Shown: positions 25,582 to 35,010, counted from the first letter of the stretch. The stretch is DNA of 64,000 nt from Enterococcus caccae ATCC BAA-1240 (GCF_000407145.1 NZ_KE136473.1:248001-312000), one strand, 5' to 3'. A program made the numbers and translations. Notes: a model not told the origin generated them from the sequence alone.

Positions 25582-26046
25582 ATGCCACAAAACAAAAAAG
25601 AAGGTTTATTTTTCACTACGATTGTCTGTTTTTCAATGGTGATGACAATGAGTGCTTATAATCTTTTGTTACACGGGCAATTTTCATTAAGTAATCTATT
25701 TGGTGGATTAGTGCCAGGATTTATCGTAGCATTTTTATTGGATGTCTTAGTCGTTTCATCTCCTGCTAAGAAGATTGCTTTTGCCTTACCTGTCAATAAA
25801 GAGAAAAAAATCCAGTTGATTATTGCTGTATCTAGTTGTATGGTTTTGGGAATGGTCTTTTTCATGTCAATGTATGGTGTTGTTATGCAGTTTGGCTTTA
25901 CAAAAAATTTCCTGAGTTATTACATCGGAGCGTTTGCTACAAACCTAATCATGGCTTTACCATTGCAATTGCTTGTTGTTGGGCCTGTTTGTAGAATGAT
26001 TTTAAGGAAGAGTCGCCAACGCAGTTGGTTAAAAGAAAAAATATGA
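25582..26046 (+). CDS. DUF2798-type membrane protein
   Basis: A 154-residue integral membrane protein with four predicted helices: about 10-30, 38-58, 78-100 and 112-135. The pattern MVMTMSAYNLLLHGQFSLSN, GLVPGFIVAFLLDVLVVSSP and a repeat of the same two-helix plan matches the DUF2798 family, which is common in enterococci and lactobacilli. The function is unknown. AGAGGAGAG precedes the ATG. It is monocistronic, ending before the hairpin at 26084-26118. Confidence 0.8.
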   Translation: MPQNKKEGLFFTTIVCFSMVMTMSAYNLLLHGQFSLSNLFGGLVPGFIVAFLLDVLVVSSPAKKIAFALPVNKEKKIQLIIAVSSCMVLGMVFFMSMYGVVMQFGFTKNFLSYYIGAFATNLIMALPLQLLVVGPVCRMILRKSRQRSWLKEKI

Positions 26047-26083
26047 GATGCGAACATAAAAAGTGTTCGTATGTAGACAAAGT

Positions 26084-26121
26084 GCGAGACAAAAGCTAAT
26101 AATTAGTTTTTGTCTCGCTTC
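26084..26121. terminator. Terminator after the DUF2798 gene
   Basis: A 17-bp near-perfect stem (26084-26100 with 26102-26118) is followed by TTCTTATCTTTT. A smaller hairpin (CGAACA/TGTTCG) lies just upstream at 26051-26069. Confidence 0.75.
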
Positions 26122-26226
26122 TTATCTTTTCTATAGAAAATCCATTTAAAAAAGGTACCAGATTTTCAAATTTGATATAAAATTGTTATAATTAATAGAA
26201 TCTTGATTAACAGGAGGTCTTCAACG

Positions 26227-26631
26227 ATGGAAATACATGAGCGAATTGTCAGGTTATTAAATTCTAGTACGGTATTTTTGATTTCAACAATTGATCAACG
26301 CGATTTTCCAACAGTGATTACCGTTTCTGAACCATTATGGAGAGAGGGCTTGTTAAGGTTACAGTTTTATTTGGATAGCAACGGTGAAACTGTTAAGAAT
26401 ATCCACTGTAATCCCAATGGTTCAGTCTGTTGCTATGAAGAAATTGAACATGAAAGTCTACTTTTAAAAGGGAAATTTACGATTGAGCAGATCGAATCGC
26501 CAGAAGCAATCGAACCTAAATTATCAGCATATCAGAAAGAATTGAATCATCAAAAGCCTGTATTGGTTAATTTTGAAACTTGGACAGCCAGGATACATAT
26601 GGATAAAAAAACAAAGGACATCATCGTTTAG
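26227..26631 (+). CDS. Pyridoxamine 5'-phosphate oxidase-like FMN-binding protein
   Basis: A 134-residue split-barrel protein of the PNPOx-like superfamily. Many members bind FMN or related cofactors as reductases or oxygenases. Visible features are the N-terminal strand VFLISTIDQRDFPTVITVSE, the LQFYLDSNGETVKNIHCNPN segment where flavin phosphate is usually bound, and a C-terminal TWTARIHM. The start is the ATG at 26227 after CAGGAGGTC; the frame is open further upstream but without a ribosome site. The substrate is unknown. Confidence 0.8.
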   Translation: MEIHERIVRLLNSSTVFLISTIDQRDFPTVITVSEPLWREGLLRLQFYLDSNGETVKNIHCNPNGSVCCYEEIEHESLLLKGKFTIEQIESPEAIEPKLSAYQKELNHQKPVLVNFETWTARIHMDKKTKDIIV

Positions 26632-26658
26632 TGGTCGACAATACTAATACTTTGTATG

Positions 26659-26695
26659 AAGAGTTGAGAGAATAAACAATCTTAACTCTTTTTTA
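26659..26695 (+). terminator. Terminator after the PNPOx-like gene
   Basis: AAGAGTTGAG pairs with CTTAACTCTT (one mismatch) and is followed by a T run; it lies 28 bases after the stop codon. Confidence 0.75.
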
Positions 26696-26853
26696 TTTTC
26701 CAGTGTAAAAGTCATTTTTAAGTAAAATTAGTACTTCTTTATGGTTTTTTTAGAAGTCTTCATAAAATATTCGCAGATTTTTATGTTTGAGTTAAGGTCT
26801 TTTGGGTATAGTAAGAGAGCATCAACTGATAACACTAGAAAGGAGGAAGGGAA

Positions 26854-27000
26854 ATGTACGCTGTAAAAGTATTACATGGTTATATTGGTAAAGACGGACA
26901 ACGTACAAGAGATAAAAATCGTGTTCGACTCTTTCCAACTAAAAATTATGCGGAAAAATTTGCTGATAAAATTGGCGGTCGTGTAAAAATGATCGGCTAA
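26854..27000 (+). CDS. Small basic protein, 48 residues
   Basis: MYAVKVLHGYIGKDGQRTRD begins a compact, basic, cytoplasmic-looking protein ending GRVKMIG. A very strong AAAGGAGGAAGGG ribosome site sits 7 bases before the ATG, and a near-perfect terminator follows at once. It is therefore probably a real, well-expressed single gene. I do not recognise a named family. The richness in Lys/Arg (13 of 48) would suit nucleic-acid binding, but that is only an inference. Confidence 0.75.
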   Translation: MYAVKVLHGYIGKDGQRTRDKNRVRLFPTKNYAEKFADKIGGRVKMIG

Positions 27001-27017
27001 ATGAATGAACTAACAGG

Positions 27018-27062
27018 AAACGAACAGCCCGAAATGTTTTAATATTTCGGGCTGTTCGTTTG
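27018..27062. terminator. Bidirectional terminator between the 48-residue gene and the phosphoesterase gene
   Basis: An 18-bp perfect stem (AAACGAACAGCCCGAAAT and its complement) has an 8-base loop. It lies between converging genes. Confidence 0.9.
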
Positions 27063-27069
27063 TAAAAAC

Positions 27070-27879
27070 TTAAATATAAAGGTCGAAAACGGCGATTTCT
27101 GGAGGGACTCTAAAACGTGCTGGAATTTTTGTCGTGCCTAAACCAGTATTAACATACAAGGTTGTATTGTTAGCGAGATTATAGAATCGTTCAAAATATT
27201 TTTCAGCCATCACATTTTTGATAGTAATAAAAGGAAGCTTAATTTGTCCACCGTGACTATGACCTGATAGGATTAATTGGATATTGTGATCGAGTAATTC
27301 CTCTGCTTTATCTGGTTCGTGGCTCAATAATATGGTGTAGTTACTTTGGCGGTTTGCCAGGGTATCTTCTATTAATGCATTTCCTAACATGGAATCATCT
27401 AAACCACCAATAAAAATAGATTTTCCGTCAGCTATTGGAACGTTAACACCCGTGTTTTCCAGTAATTGAAAATTGGATGCGGCCATAATTTCAGGATAGA
27501 CACGAGCACCACCACCGCCATAATCATGATTGCCCCAAACAGCATATTTTCCTAAAGGTGCGGATAATCGGTTCAATGCAGCAATAACTGCCTCTTCAGG
27601 GCCGTATTTTGCATAATTATCGAATAAATCACCTGTAAATAAAATGATATCAGGTTTTTCATTATTGACCTTTGTAACGATTTTTTCTAATTGTGCAGTA
27701 GAATAATTTTCTTGGATATGAATATCGGAAAGTTGAACAACTTTGACTGGTTTTTGTCCAGCATTAGTGCCTACCGTATAGTGATGAGTGACGATTCTTT
27801 TAGGTTCTATAAAAAAGGCGTAGAGAACCATGCCGATGAGGGCTAATATAAATAAGTAAAAAATAACTCTTTTTTTCAT
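27070..27879 (-). CDS. Membrane-anchored metallophosphoesterase
   Basis: A 269-residue calcineurin-like phosphoesterase (YkuE/YaeI group). An N-terminal membrane helix (VIFYLFILALIGMVLYAFFI) anchors it. The metal-binding motifs follow in order: QLSDIHIQE, FTGDLFDN, GNHDYGG, LSHEPD and SGHSHGGQIKLP. Relatives act on lipid or nucleotide phosphates at the cell surface; the substrate is unknown. The ATG at 27879 is preferred to one 14 codons upstream because AGAGAGGTCACC lies just before it. Confidence 0.9.
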   Translation of the reverse strand: MKKRVIFYLFILALIGMVLYAFFIEPKRIVTHHYTVGTNAGQKPVKVVQLSDIHIQENYSTAQLEKIVTKVNNEKPDIILFTGDLFDNYAKYGPEEAVIAALNRLSAPLGKYAVWGNHDYGGGGARVYPEIMAASNFQLLENTGVNVPIADGKSIFIGGLDDSMLGNALIEDTLANRQSNYTILLSHEPDKAEELLDHNIQLILSGHSHGGQIKLPFITIKNVMAEKYFERFYNLANNTTLYVNTGLGTTKIPARFRVPPEIAVFDLYI

Positions 27880-28054
27880 TGGTGACCTCTCTTTCGAAAA
27901 TTTACTATAACGGACATACATTAAAAAAAAGTAAATATGGAGCCAAATATTGGGAATCTTTAGAATAATTTAGAGGTTGCGTGACTTCGGTGTTTTTCAA
28001 AAACATTATTTGCTATAATAGAGAAGAACTTATTTTGGAAAGAAGGATGAAAAA

Positions 28055-29119
28055 ATGATGGTAAGAGTCAATAAATTAAGAGAATTAATGAGAAAAAATG
28101 ATCTATCTGGTTTTCTAATTACAAGTCCATATAATTTACGCTATCTAACAAATTTTACGGGAACAACAGGACTTGCAGTGATTACTTTAGATAAAGCTTT
28201 TTTTGTAACGGATTTTCGTTATACAGAACAAGCAGCAAAACAAGCGCAAGGCTTTGAAATTATTCAAAATTCTGGTCCAATTTATGATGAAGTGGTCGGG
28301 ATTGCAGAAAAGGAACAGTTAGCGAATATTGCATTTGAAGAAACTTTCATTAGTTTTGCAGAATATAGTTTGTTAGAAGAAATTACTCCATGTGACTTGA
28401 TTCCGGTGGCTGGATTGGTAGAAGAATTACGAGAAGTCAAAGATGAAGAAGAAATTGCGATTATTGAAAAAGCTTGCAGCATTGCAGATATGGGCTTTAA
28501 ACATATTTTAACGGTGATTAAACCAGGAATGACTGAGATTGAAATTGCGAACCAATTAGATTTTTATATGCGTTCTTTAGGCGCTTCGGGTGTTTCGTTT
28601 GAAACAATCGTTGCAAGTGGCGTTCGTTCAGCAATGCCGCATGGTGTTGCTAGCCAAAAAGTTATCGAAAAAGGTGACTTGATCACACTTGATTTTGGTT
28701 GTTATTATGAAGGATATGTTTCAGATATGACCAGAACATTTGCCATTGGTGAACCAAACAGTAAACTAAAAGATATCTATCAAATCGTTCTAGAAGCACA
28801 ATTAAAAGTATTGGATGAAGCAAAACCTGGATTAACAGGTGTTCAGCTGGATGCTATTGCACGTGACCATATTGCTTCATATGGATATGGTGATGCATTT
28901 GGTCATAGCACAGGTCACGGAATCGGCTTGGAAATTCATGAAGGACCAAATGTTTCCTTTAGAGCGGAGCAACAATTTGTTCCAGGCAATGTGATCACGG
29001 ATGAGCCTGGAATTTATCTGCCTGGTCTTGGCGGCGTTAGAATTGAGGACGACTTGTTGATTACTAAAGAAGGAAATCGAGTGTTGACTCATTCACCTAA
29101 AGAGTTGATCATTTTATAA
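28055..29119 (+). CDS. pepP: Xaa-Pro aminopeptidase (M24 family)
   Basis: A 354-residue creatinase-fold peptidase removing N-terminal residues that precede proline. The five metal ligands are found in LDFGCYYEGYVSDMTRTF (two Asp), GHSTGHGIGLEIHEGP (His), ITDEPGIY (Glu) and GVRIEDDL (Glu). Residues 1-125 form the N-terminal creatinase-like domain. GAAAGAAGGATG is the ribosome site; the two consecutive ATG codons leave one residue of ambiguity. In related genomes efp usually follows; here a noncoding stretch does. Confidence 0.94.
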   Translation: MMVRVNKLRELMRKNDLSGFLITSPYNLRYLTNFTGTTGLAVITLDKAFFVTDFRYTEQAAKQAQGFEIIQNSGPIYDEVVGIAEKEQLANIAFEETFISFAEYSLLEEITPCDLIPVAGLVEELREVKDEEEIAIIEKACSIADMGFKHILTVIKPGMTEIEIANQLDFYMRSLGASGVSFETIVASGVRSAMPHGVASQKVIEKGDLITLDFGCYYEGYVSDMTRTFAIGEPNSKLKDIYQIVLEAQLKVLDEAKPGLTGVQLDAIARDHIASYGYGDAFGHSTGHGIGLEIHEGPNVSFRAEQQFVPGNVITDEPGIYLPGLGGVRIEDDLLITKEGNRVLTHSPKELIIL

Positions 29120-29610
29120 AATAGACCGCATAAGCGAGAACAAGGTTGTAGTTATCTTATATGAAATCACTTTCTAAGTATAAATTGTTTTCGACCCATT
29201 TTCTCATAGTTTTTTTGGTAGCGAAAGAAGCTATTTAATGATAAACTATGAGAGAATGGAAACCTAGGTAGGTAAATGGATAGAAACTTTGATTATTAAA
29301 AATTTTCTTGTCGGAGCTGAACGAGCCCGCAATGCTTTTGTTTTAAACTACAGTGAATGAAATGAGCTGATATTGAAACATGCAAAGTTAGCAAAGCGGA
29401 ACGTTGTTATCTATATGTTATCTAGCTTCGCGGACGAACATTACGCTCTGCTTCGATCGCAACAATCTCTAAGAGCTAAAGCTTTAAGAATTGAAGGCCT
29501 TCGGGGAAAAGGTGAATTATGAATGAGGTAAAAAACACTTTAATCATGATTTCTCATTTTCTTACAGAGCCGAATGAGCCCGCTACGCTTTTATTATAAG
29601 GAGGATTAAA
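29120..29610. other. 490-bp noncoding region between pepP and asp, with repeats
   Basis: No gene and no efp remnant is visible. The stretch holds an inverted repeat built on TCTCATAGTTT/AAACTATGAGA (about 29202-29256) and two copies of a GAGC-GAA-GAGCCCGC-type repeat (29303-29339 and 29557-29592). The second copy lies immediately before the asp ribosome site. Promoter elements for the asp operon probably lie here but no clear pair stands out. Confidence 0.6.
29303..29592 (+). repeat. Pair of about 36-bp direct repeats upstream of asp
   Basis: Copy one (29303-29339) and copy two (29557-29592) share TTTTCTT, GAGC, GAA, GAGCCCGC and GCTTTT in register, about 80 percent identical. Both lie in the noncoding pepP-asp interval, 217 bases apart. 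Confidence 0.65.
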
Positions 29611-30036
29611 ATGACTGAAGAAAAAAATCTAGTGATCAATACAAAAGATTCTTTAGGCGAAATCGTGATTGCACCAGAAGTAATTGAAGTCATTATTGGT
29701 ATTGCAGCATCTAAAGTAGATGGCGTCTACGGTATGCGTGGAACATTTGCTAATAATGTAACAGAATTTTTAGGCCGTGCCGCACACGGTAAAGGCGTTT
29801 ATTTAAGAGCAGAAGAAGAAGGCCTTAAAGTTGATATTTATTGCTACTTGAATTACGGCATTTCAGTACCTAAAGTAGCATTAGAGATGCAAGATCGCGT
29901 GAAACAACAAGTATTGTTCATGACAGATATCGATTTAGTAGAAGTGAATATTCATGTTGTAGCAGTAGTTCCAGAAAAACTACCTGAACCAGATTTTGAT
30001 GAATTATTCCCGGAAGATGAGGGCGAAAATGAGTAA
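29611..30036 (+). CDS. Asp23/Gls24 family protein (YqhY-like)
   Basis: A 141-residue alkaline-shock-type protein with the family core IVIAPEVIEVIIGIAASKVD-GVYGMRG and DIYCYLNYGISVPKVALEMQ. The tail is very acidic (ELFPEDEGENE). It always sits before nusB in Firmicutes, and the B. subtilis YqhY is linked to control of fatty-acid/acetyl-CoA carboxylase activity. ATAAGGAGG gives strong initiation. It overlaps nusB by 8 bases, showing an operon. Confidence 0.92.
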   Translation: MTEEKNLVINTKDSLGEIVIAPEVIEVIIGIAASKVDGVYGMRGTFANNVTEFLGRAAHGKGVYLRAEEEGLKVDIYCYLNYGISVPKVALEMQDRVKQQVLFMTDIDLVEVNIHVVAVVPEKLPEPDFDELFPEDEGENE

Positions 30037-30478
30037 GCCAAGTTTCACTCGTCATGAGATTCGTGAAAAGGCGCTACAAGCGCTATTTCCTTTAGATTTT
30101 AATGTTGACTTAACAAAACAAGATGCGATTTCTTATGCATTAGAGTTAGATAATCAAGAAATCATTAGTGAGGATGGGGAAGAATTTGTCCCAACTTACT
30201 TAGATTTATTGGTAGGCGGCGTTTGTGATCGAAAAGCAGAAATTGATGAGGTTGTCAAAAAACATTTAGGAAACAACTGGTCGATTACACGTATTGCTAA
30301 AATGGATTTAATTATTTTGCGTATGGCTATTTTTGAAATGTTTTATGTAGGAGATGTTCCGAACACTGTTGCTTTAGATGAAGCAATTGAGCTTGCAAAA
30401 AAATATAGTGATGACCGTTCAAGAAAATTCGTTAACGGTGTTTTAGCCAATGTAATGAAAGATATTGATTCAAAGTAG
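30029..30478 (+). CDS. nusB: Transcription antitermination protein NusB
   Basis: A 149-residue all-helical NusB that joins NusE/S10 on boxA RNA to form the rRNA antitermination complex. The sequence has the family start (TRHEIREKALQALFPLD), WSITRIAKMDLIILRMAIFE and the C-terminal AIELAKKYSDDRSRKFVNGV. The start is the ATG at 30029 (8-base overlap with the Asp23 gene). The upstream extension of the frame is not used. It is followed by repeat-bearing intergenic sequence rather than directly by folD. Confidence 0.96.
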   Translation: MSKPSFTRHEIREKALQALFPLDFNVDLTKQDAISYALELDNQEIISEDGEEFVPTYLDLLVGGVCDRKAEIDEVVKKHLGNNWSITRIAKMDLIILRMAIFEMFYVGDVPNTVALDEAIELAKKYSDDRSRKFVNGVLANVMKDIDSK

Positions 30479-30500
30479 AAATACTTTGAATCTTTTTTGT

Positions 30501-30697
30501 TGTGAATCACTACGATTGGCTCCGCCAGAGTAGATGATGAACAATACAAGGCGTGCAAAGGGAGAGAAGTAACCTTACTAGTGAATCACCAAAAGTCTAG
30601 GTCTAAAAAAAGTGAGGATTAGTATTTGAGTTACCACGAAGATTTTAGCCAGAGTAGATGATGAACAATACAAGGCGTGCAAAGAGAGGTAAGTTCC
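30501..30697 (+). repeat. Two copies of a dispersed about 70-bp intergenic repeat
   Basis: Copy one (30501-30574) and copy two (30628-30697) share an identical 37-base core (30524-30560 and 30648-30684), beginning GCCAGAGTAGATGATGAAC. A third, diverged copy lies at 54468-54543 before ileS. Copies one and three both start TGTGAATCAC-ACGATTGGCTC. The segment fills most of the nusB-folD gap. No open frame covers it. Confidence 0.8.
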
Positions 30698-30797
30698 ATA
30701 GCTATACAATTCAAGGAGATAAGGATTATAGAGTGTTAAGACTAGCTAAATTATGCTAAAATAAAAGAATACAAACAAAAAATGAGGAGTGATCTTA

Positions 30798-31643
30798 GTG
30801 GGAGAGTTAATCAACGGTCGTGAGTTAGCAGATAAAATGCAAGCGCAAATCAAAGAAGAAGTGCAAGAACTTGAAAAAAAAGGCATTCATCCAGGGTTAG
30901 TTGTTTTATTAGTTGGTGAAAATCAAGCAAGTCAAACGTATGTAAAAAACAAAGATTTAGCTGCAGCTAAAATCGGGATTCACTCGAAAATCGAACGCTT
31001 GCCTGAAACAATCTCAGAAACAGATTTACTCGCTGTGATCGAACGATATAATCAAGATCCTAAGTATCATGGGATATTAGTACAATTACCATTACCAAAA
31101 CATATTGATGAAGAAAAGGTGCTATTAGCCGTTGAGCCTAAAAAAGATGTGGATGGCTTTCATCCAATGAATATGGGACAGCTGTTTATTGGGGAACCAA
31201 CGATGATACCTTGTACACCATATGGTATCATGAAAATGTTTGAAGCTTATGATATAGATTTAGAAGGCAAACGAGCTGTTGTGATCGGAAGAAGCAATAT
31301 TGTTGGCAAACCAATGGCTCAATTGATGATGATGAAAAATGCTACTGTAACGATCGCTCACTCAAGAACAGTTGATTTACCGGCAGTAGCTAGAGAAGCT
31401 GATATATTAGTTGTTGCAATCGGTCGAGGTCATTTCGTAACAAAAGAGTTTATTAAGCCTGGTGCTGTCGTAATCGATGTTGGTATGAATCGAGATGAGA
31501 ATGGGAAACTGATTGGGGATGTAAAATTCGATGAAGTTGCACCGATTGCAAATTTTATCACACCAGTGCCAAAAGGTGTTGGACCGATGACCATTACAAT
31601 GCTGATGTATCAAACGGTAGAAGCCGCTAAAAAACAAAAGTAA
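30798..31643 (+). CDS. folD: Bifunctional methylenetetrahydrofolate dehydrogenase/cyclohydrolase
   Basis: A 281-residue enzyme interconverting 5,10-methylene- and 10-formyl-tetrahydrofolate. It shows the catalytic [14 protein letters not shown] region (Tyr and Lys), [26 protein letters not shown], the NADP-binding [15 protein letters not shown] and the C-terminal [15 protein letters not shown]. The start is a GTG at 30798, 8 bases after GAGGAG. A GTG three codons upstream overlaps that ribosome site. It begins a tight run with xseA, xseB, ispA and tlyA. Confidence 0.95.
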   Translation: MGELINGRELADKMQAQIKEEVQELEKKGIHPGLVVLLVGENQASQTYVKNKDLAAAKIGIHSKIERLPETISETDLLAVIERYNQDPKYHGILVQLPLPKHIDEEKVLLAVEPKKDVDGFHPMNMGQLFIGEPTMIPCTPYGIMKMFEAYDIDLEGKRAVVIGRSNIVGKPMAQLMMMKNATVTIAHSRTVDLPAVAREADILVVAIGRGHFVTKEFIKPGAVVIDVGMNRDENGKLIGDVKFDEVAPIANFITPVPKGVGPMTITMLMYQTVEAAKKQK

Positions 31644-31652
31644 GGTGAGAAG

Positions 31653-32996
31653 ATGGAGCAGCAATATTTAACAGTTACAGCTTTAACCAAATATTTAAAA
31701 CGTAAATTCGATGCTGATCCATACTTGGAGCGGGTTTATTTAACAGGGGAGATTTCAAACTTTAGGATGCGACCAAATGCTCATCAGTATTTTAGTGTAA
31801 AAGATGATGGTGCAAAAATTTCTGCAATTATGTTTAAATCAGCTTTTCAAAAATTGAAATTTCAACCTAAAGAAGGTATGAAAGTGTTGTTAGTCGGTCG
31901 AATCTCGCTATATGAAAGCGGCGGTTCTTACCAAATTTATGTAGAGCATATGGAACCAGACGGTGTTGGTGCATTATATCAAGCTTTAGCTGAATTACGT
32001 GAGAAACTAGGAAAAGAAGGCTTATTTGAAGGCCCTAAAAAGCTATTACCTCGGTATCCTAAACGGATTGCGATTGTGACTAGCCCGAGTGGTGCGGTGA
32101 TTCGAGATATTATTACAACGGTTAAACGGAGGTACCCAATTGCGCAACTTATTTTATTTCCGACGCTAGTTCAAGGAGATCGGGCAGCGGATGATATTGT
32201 TCGGAATATCCAACGTATAGAAGCGCTTGGGACTTTTGATACGATGATCATTGGTCGAGGTGGCGGTTCCATTGAAGATTTGTGGCCGTTTAACGAGGAA
32301 AAAGTTGTTAGAGCGATTTATCAGACAAAAACACCGGTTATTTCATCAGTTGGTCATGAAACTGACGTGACACTTGCGGATATGGTCGCAGATGTTAGAG
32401 CTGCAACGCCTACTGCTGCTGCAGAACTGGCAGTACCAGTACTAAACGAAGAGTTATTGAAAATCAAGGAGCGGCAAACTCGTTTAGAACAAAGTTTTCT
32501 CTATCAACTACAACAAAAAAATGATCGCTACCAACGTTTAAAAAACTCTTATGTATTTAAACAGCCTGATCGTTTATATGAAGGCCAAACAATCAAATTG
32601 GATCGGATCACACAACGTTTGATTCAATCAATGGAAACAGTGTATCATCAAAAACAACGCATAGCACAAGAAATTATTGCTGGATTTAGACAGCAGACAC
32701 CGCTTGGGCAAATCAGAGAAGGACAGCAGCAACTAAAGTTTTTAAATCAATCGCTTCATGATCGGATGGAACGATATATGAAAGATAAAGAGAAACAATT
32801 TACTTCGGCTGTTCAACAATTGGATTTACTAAGCCCCTTAAAAATTATGGGTCGTGGGTATAGTTATACGACAAAAGAACAGCAAGTAATCAAGTCAGTC
32901 AATGAACTGAAGCCAAAAGAAAAAATTCAAATCCATTATGTAGATGGTACAGTAGATACGGTGATTGAACAAATAACACCAGCTGAAGAGGAGTAA
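31653..32996 (+). CDS. xseA: Exodeoxyribonuclease VII large subunit
   Basis: A 447-residue catalytic subunit of the single-strand DNA nuclease ExoVII. The N-terminal OB fold ([20 protein letters not shown]) is followed by the catalytic domain with [33 protein letters not shown] and [24 protein letters not shown] coiled-coil C-terminal half binds XseB. TAAGGTGAGAAG is the ribosome site. It lies 9 bases after folD and 4 bases before xseB. Confidence 0.96.
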   Translation: MEQQYLTVTALTKYLKRKFDADPYLERVYLTGEISNFRMRPNAHQYFSVKDDGAKISAIMFKSAFQKLKFQPKEGMKVLLVGRISLYESGGSYQIYVEHMEPDGVGALYQALAELREKLGKEGLFEGPKKLLPRYPKRIAIVTSPSGAVIRDIITTVKRRYPIAQLILFPTLVQGDRAADDIVRNIQRIEALGTFDTMIIGRGGGSIEDLWPFNEEKVVRAIYQTKTPVISSVGHETDVTLADMVADVRAATPTAAAELAVPVLNEELLKIKERQTRLEQSFLYQLQQKNDRYQRLKNSYVFKQPDRLYEGQTIKLDRITQRLIQSMETVYHQKQRIAQEIIAGFRQQTPLGQIREGQQQLKFLNQSLHDRMERYMKDKEKQFTSAVQQLDLLSPLKIMGRGYSYTTKEQQVIKSVNELKPKEKIQIHYVDGTVDTVIEQITPAEEE

Positions 32997-33000
32997 AAAA

Positions 33001-33240
33001 ATGGCCAAAGAAAAAGCAGTCGAAAAAACATTTGAAGAATCATTAATTGAATTGGAAGAAATCGTTCAACGCTTAGAACGTGGAGATGTACCTTTAGAAG
33101 AAGCCTTAACAGCTTTTCAAGAGGGGATGGTTTTAAGTAAACAGTGCCAAGATACTTTGGAAAAAGCTGAAAAAACATTAACAAAAGTGATGACTGAAAA
33201 TAATGAAGAAGCTATATTTGAAGAAAGTGAGGGAAATTGA
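33001..33240 (+). CDS. xseB: Exodeoxyribonuclease VII small subunit
   Basis: A 79-residue helical-hairpin subunit with the family pattern [32 protein letters not shown] and a highly acidic C-terminus. Several copies bind one XseA. AAGAGGAG in the end of xseA serves as ribosome site. Its stop overlaps the ATG of ispA (TGATG-type junction), so the three genes are translated as a unit. Confidence 0.95.
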   Translation: MAKEKAVEKTFEESLIELEEIVQRLERGDVPLEEALTAFQEGMVLSKQCQDTLEKAEKTLTKVMTENNEEAIFEESEGN

Positions 33241-34127
33241 TGGAGGCTTTCAATGATTTTCGTAAGCAGAGTTTACCGCTTATTGAAAAGGAAATGGAAA
33301 ACTTTATCAACGACTACACAGCAAATGAGCGGCTAAAGGAAGCTATGTTATATTCAATCAAGGCTGGTGGCAAACGATTTCGACCATTGCTTATTCTGGC
33401 CGTTCTTCGTTCGTTTAATAAAGAAGCACAGATACATGATTATCAAGTAGCTGCAGCGTTAGAGATGGTACATACCTATTCGTTGATTCACGACGATTTG
33501 CCAGCAATGGATGATGATGATTTGAGACGGGGGAAGCCTACCAATCATAAAATATTTGGTGAGGCACATGCAATATTAGCTGGAGATGGTTTGCTTACCG
33601 CTGCTTTTCAATTACTAGCTATCAGTCAAATCGAGTCAAATCAAAAAATATTATTGATTCAGCTGTTGAGCAAGGCCTCTGGTACGCAAGGTATGGTTGC
33701 TGGACAAGCGGGCGATCTGCAAGGTGAGAATCGGTCGTTATCTTTGAATGAATTAGCAGAGGTTCACGAAAAGAAAACAGGTGCCTTAATAGAGTTTGCT
33801 CTTTTAGCAGGTGGAATCTTAGCGAATCAGACAGAAGAAGTTGTTGATTTATTAGGCACATTTGCTCAACATTTAGGATTAGCATTTCAGATCAAAGATG
33901 ACTTGTTGGATGCAACTAGTTCAGAAGAAGCGTTGGGCAAGCAAGTTGGTCGCGATGAAGAATTAAATAAAAGTACTTACCCAAGTCTACTTGGATTAGC
34001 TGGTGCCAAAGCAGCATTGACCGATCAGTTATCAATGGGTAGCAGTATTTTAACAATTATTGCACAAACAAGCTCAGAATTTCATTCAGAATTACTACAA
34101 GAATTAGTAGAACAATTGCGTTTATGA
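33240..34127 (+). CDS. ispA: Farnesyl diphosphate synthase (polyprenyl synthase)
   Basis: A 295-residue trans-prenyltransferase that condenses isopentenyl and allylic diphosphates for undecaprenyl and quinone synthesis. The first Asp-rich motif is HDDLPAMDDDDLRRGKPTNH. The second is QIKDDLLDATS. GGKRFRPLL is the substrate-binding start. The ATG at 33240 overlaps the xseB stop by one base. No dxs follows as in Bacillus, which fits the mevalonate route used by enterococci. Confidence 0.95.
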   Translation: MEAFNDFRKQSLPLIEKEMENFINDYTANERLKEAMLYSIKAGGKRFRPLLILAVLRSFNKEAQIHDYQVAAALEMVHTYSLIHDDLPAMDDDDLRRGKPTNHKIFGEAHAILAGDGLLTAAFQLLAISQIESNQKILLIQLLSKASGTQGMVAGQAGDLQGENRSLSLNELAEVHEKKTGALIEFALLAGGILANQTEEVVDLLGTFAQHLGLAFQIKDDLLDATSSEEALGKQVGRDEELNKSTYPSLLGLAGAKAALTDQLSMGSSILTIIAQTSSEFHSELLQELVEQLRL

Positions 34128-34143
34128 TAGAAAGAAGGCACTT

Positions 34144-34959
34144 ATGAAAAAAGAGCGCGTAGATATATTAGCGTTTACTCAAGGATTATTTGAAACAAGA
34201 GAAAAAGCCAAACGTGCAGTGATGGCAGGTCTGGTTTATAACGATAAAAATGAACGACTTGATAAACCAGGAGAGAAAATTCTAATCGAAACACCTCTCC
34301 AAGTAAAGGGGCAAACACTGCAATATGTTTCTCGTGGCGGCTTAAAATTGGAAAAAGCACTGGATGTTTTTGAGATTGATGTAACCGGTAAAACGATGTT
34401 GGATATCGGTTCTTCAACAGGAGGATTTACGGATGTAGCCTTGCAAAATGGAGCTCGTTTGAGTTATGCGCTGGATGTTGGTTATAATCAATTAGCTTGG
34501 AAAATTCGTCAGGATGAACGCGTTGTTGTAATGGAACGAACGAATTTTCGTTATAGTACGCCAGAAGACTTCCAAGAGGGTGTTCCAGATATTGCAACGA
34601 TAGATGTATCGTTTATTTCACTTAAGTTGATTTTACCTCCGCTACATAAAATTTTAAAGCCAGGTGGTAAAGTAGTTGCATTGATCAAGCCCCAATTTGA
34701 AGCTGGCAAAGAGCTGGTTGGCAAAAAAGGGATTGTTCGAGAACCAGAAACCCATAAATTTGTTTTAAATGAGATACTTTCATTTGCCCAAAAACAGGGC
34801 TATTCAATCAGTGGCTTAGATTATTCACCAATTACAGGTGGAGAAGGAAATATTGAGTTTCTAGCTTATTTGACTTCAGTTGAAGGTGAAGGTATCGTTG
34901 GAGAGACAGTGAATGTAGAGGAAACCGTAGAGAATGCGCATCAAGAATTAAAAAAATAA
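34144..34959 (+). CDS. tlyA: TlyA-family rRNA 2'-O-methyltransferase/hemolysin-like protein
   Basis: A 271-residue protein with an N-terminal S4 RNA-binding domain (residues about 5-65: AFTQGLFETREKAKRAVMAG) and a C-terminal FtsJ-like methyltransferase. The SAM motif is MLDIGSSTGGFTDVAL, followed by DVSFISLKLILPP and VALIKPQFEAGKE. The family methylates ribosomal RNA. The last 30 residues are an acidic tail (VGETVNVEETVENAHQELKK). GATAGAAAGAAGG precedes the ATG. It is the last gene of the folD run. Confidence 0.92.
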   Translation: MKKERVDILAFTQGLFETREKAKRAVMAGLVYNDKNERLDKPGEKILIETPLQVKGQTLQYVSRGGLKLEKALDVFEIDVTGKTMLDIGSSTGGFTDVALQNGARLSYALDVGYNQLAWKIRQDERVVVMERTNFRYSTPEDFQEGVPDIATIDVSFISLKLILPPLHKILKPGGKVVALIKPQFEAGKELVGKKGIVREPETHKFVLNEILSFAQKQGYSISGLDYSPITGGEGNIEFLAYLTSVEGEGIVGETVNVEETVENAHQELKK

Positions 34960-34965
34960 ATAATA

Positions 34966-35010
34966 AAAAATCTCTGGTAAAAGCGAATCAAGCGTATACC
35001 AGAGATTTTT
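34966..35010 (+). terminator. Terminator of the folD-tlyA operon
   Basis: A stem of AAAAATCTCTGGTA with TACCAGAGATTTTT lies immediately after tlyA. Its loop is about 17 bases. The sequence from 35011 to 35280 holds no gene. Confidence 0.85.
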
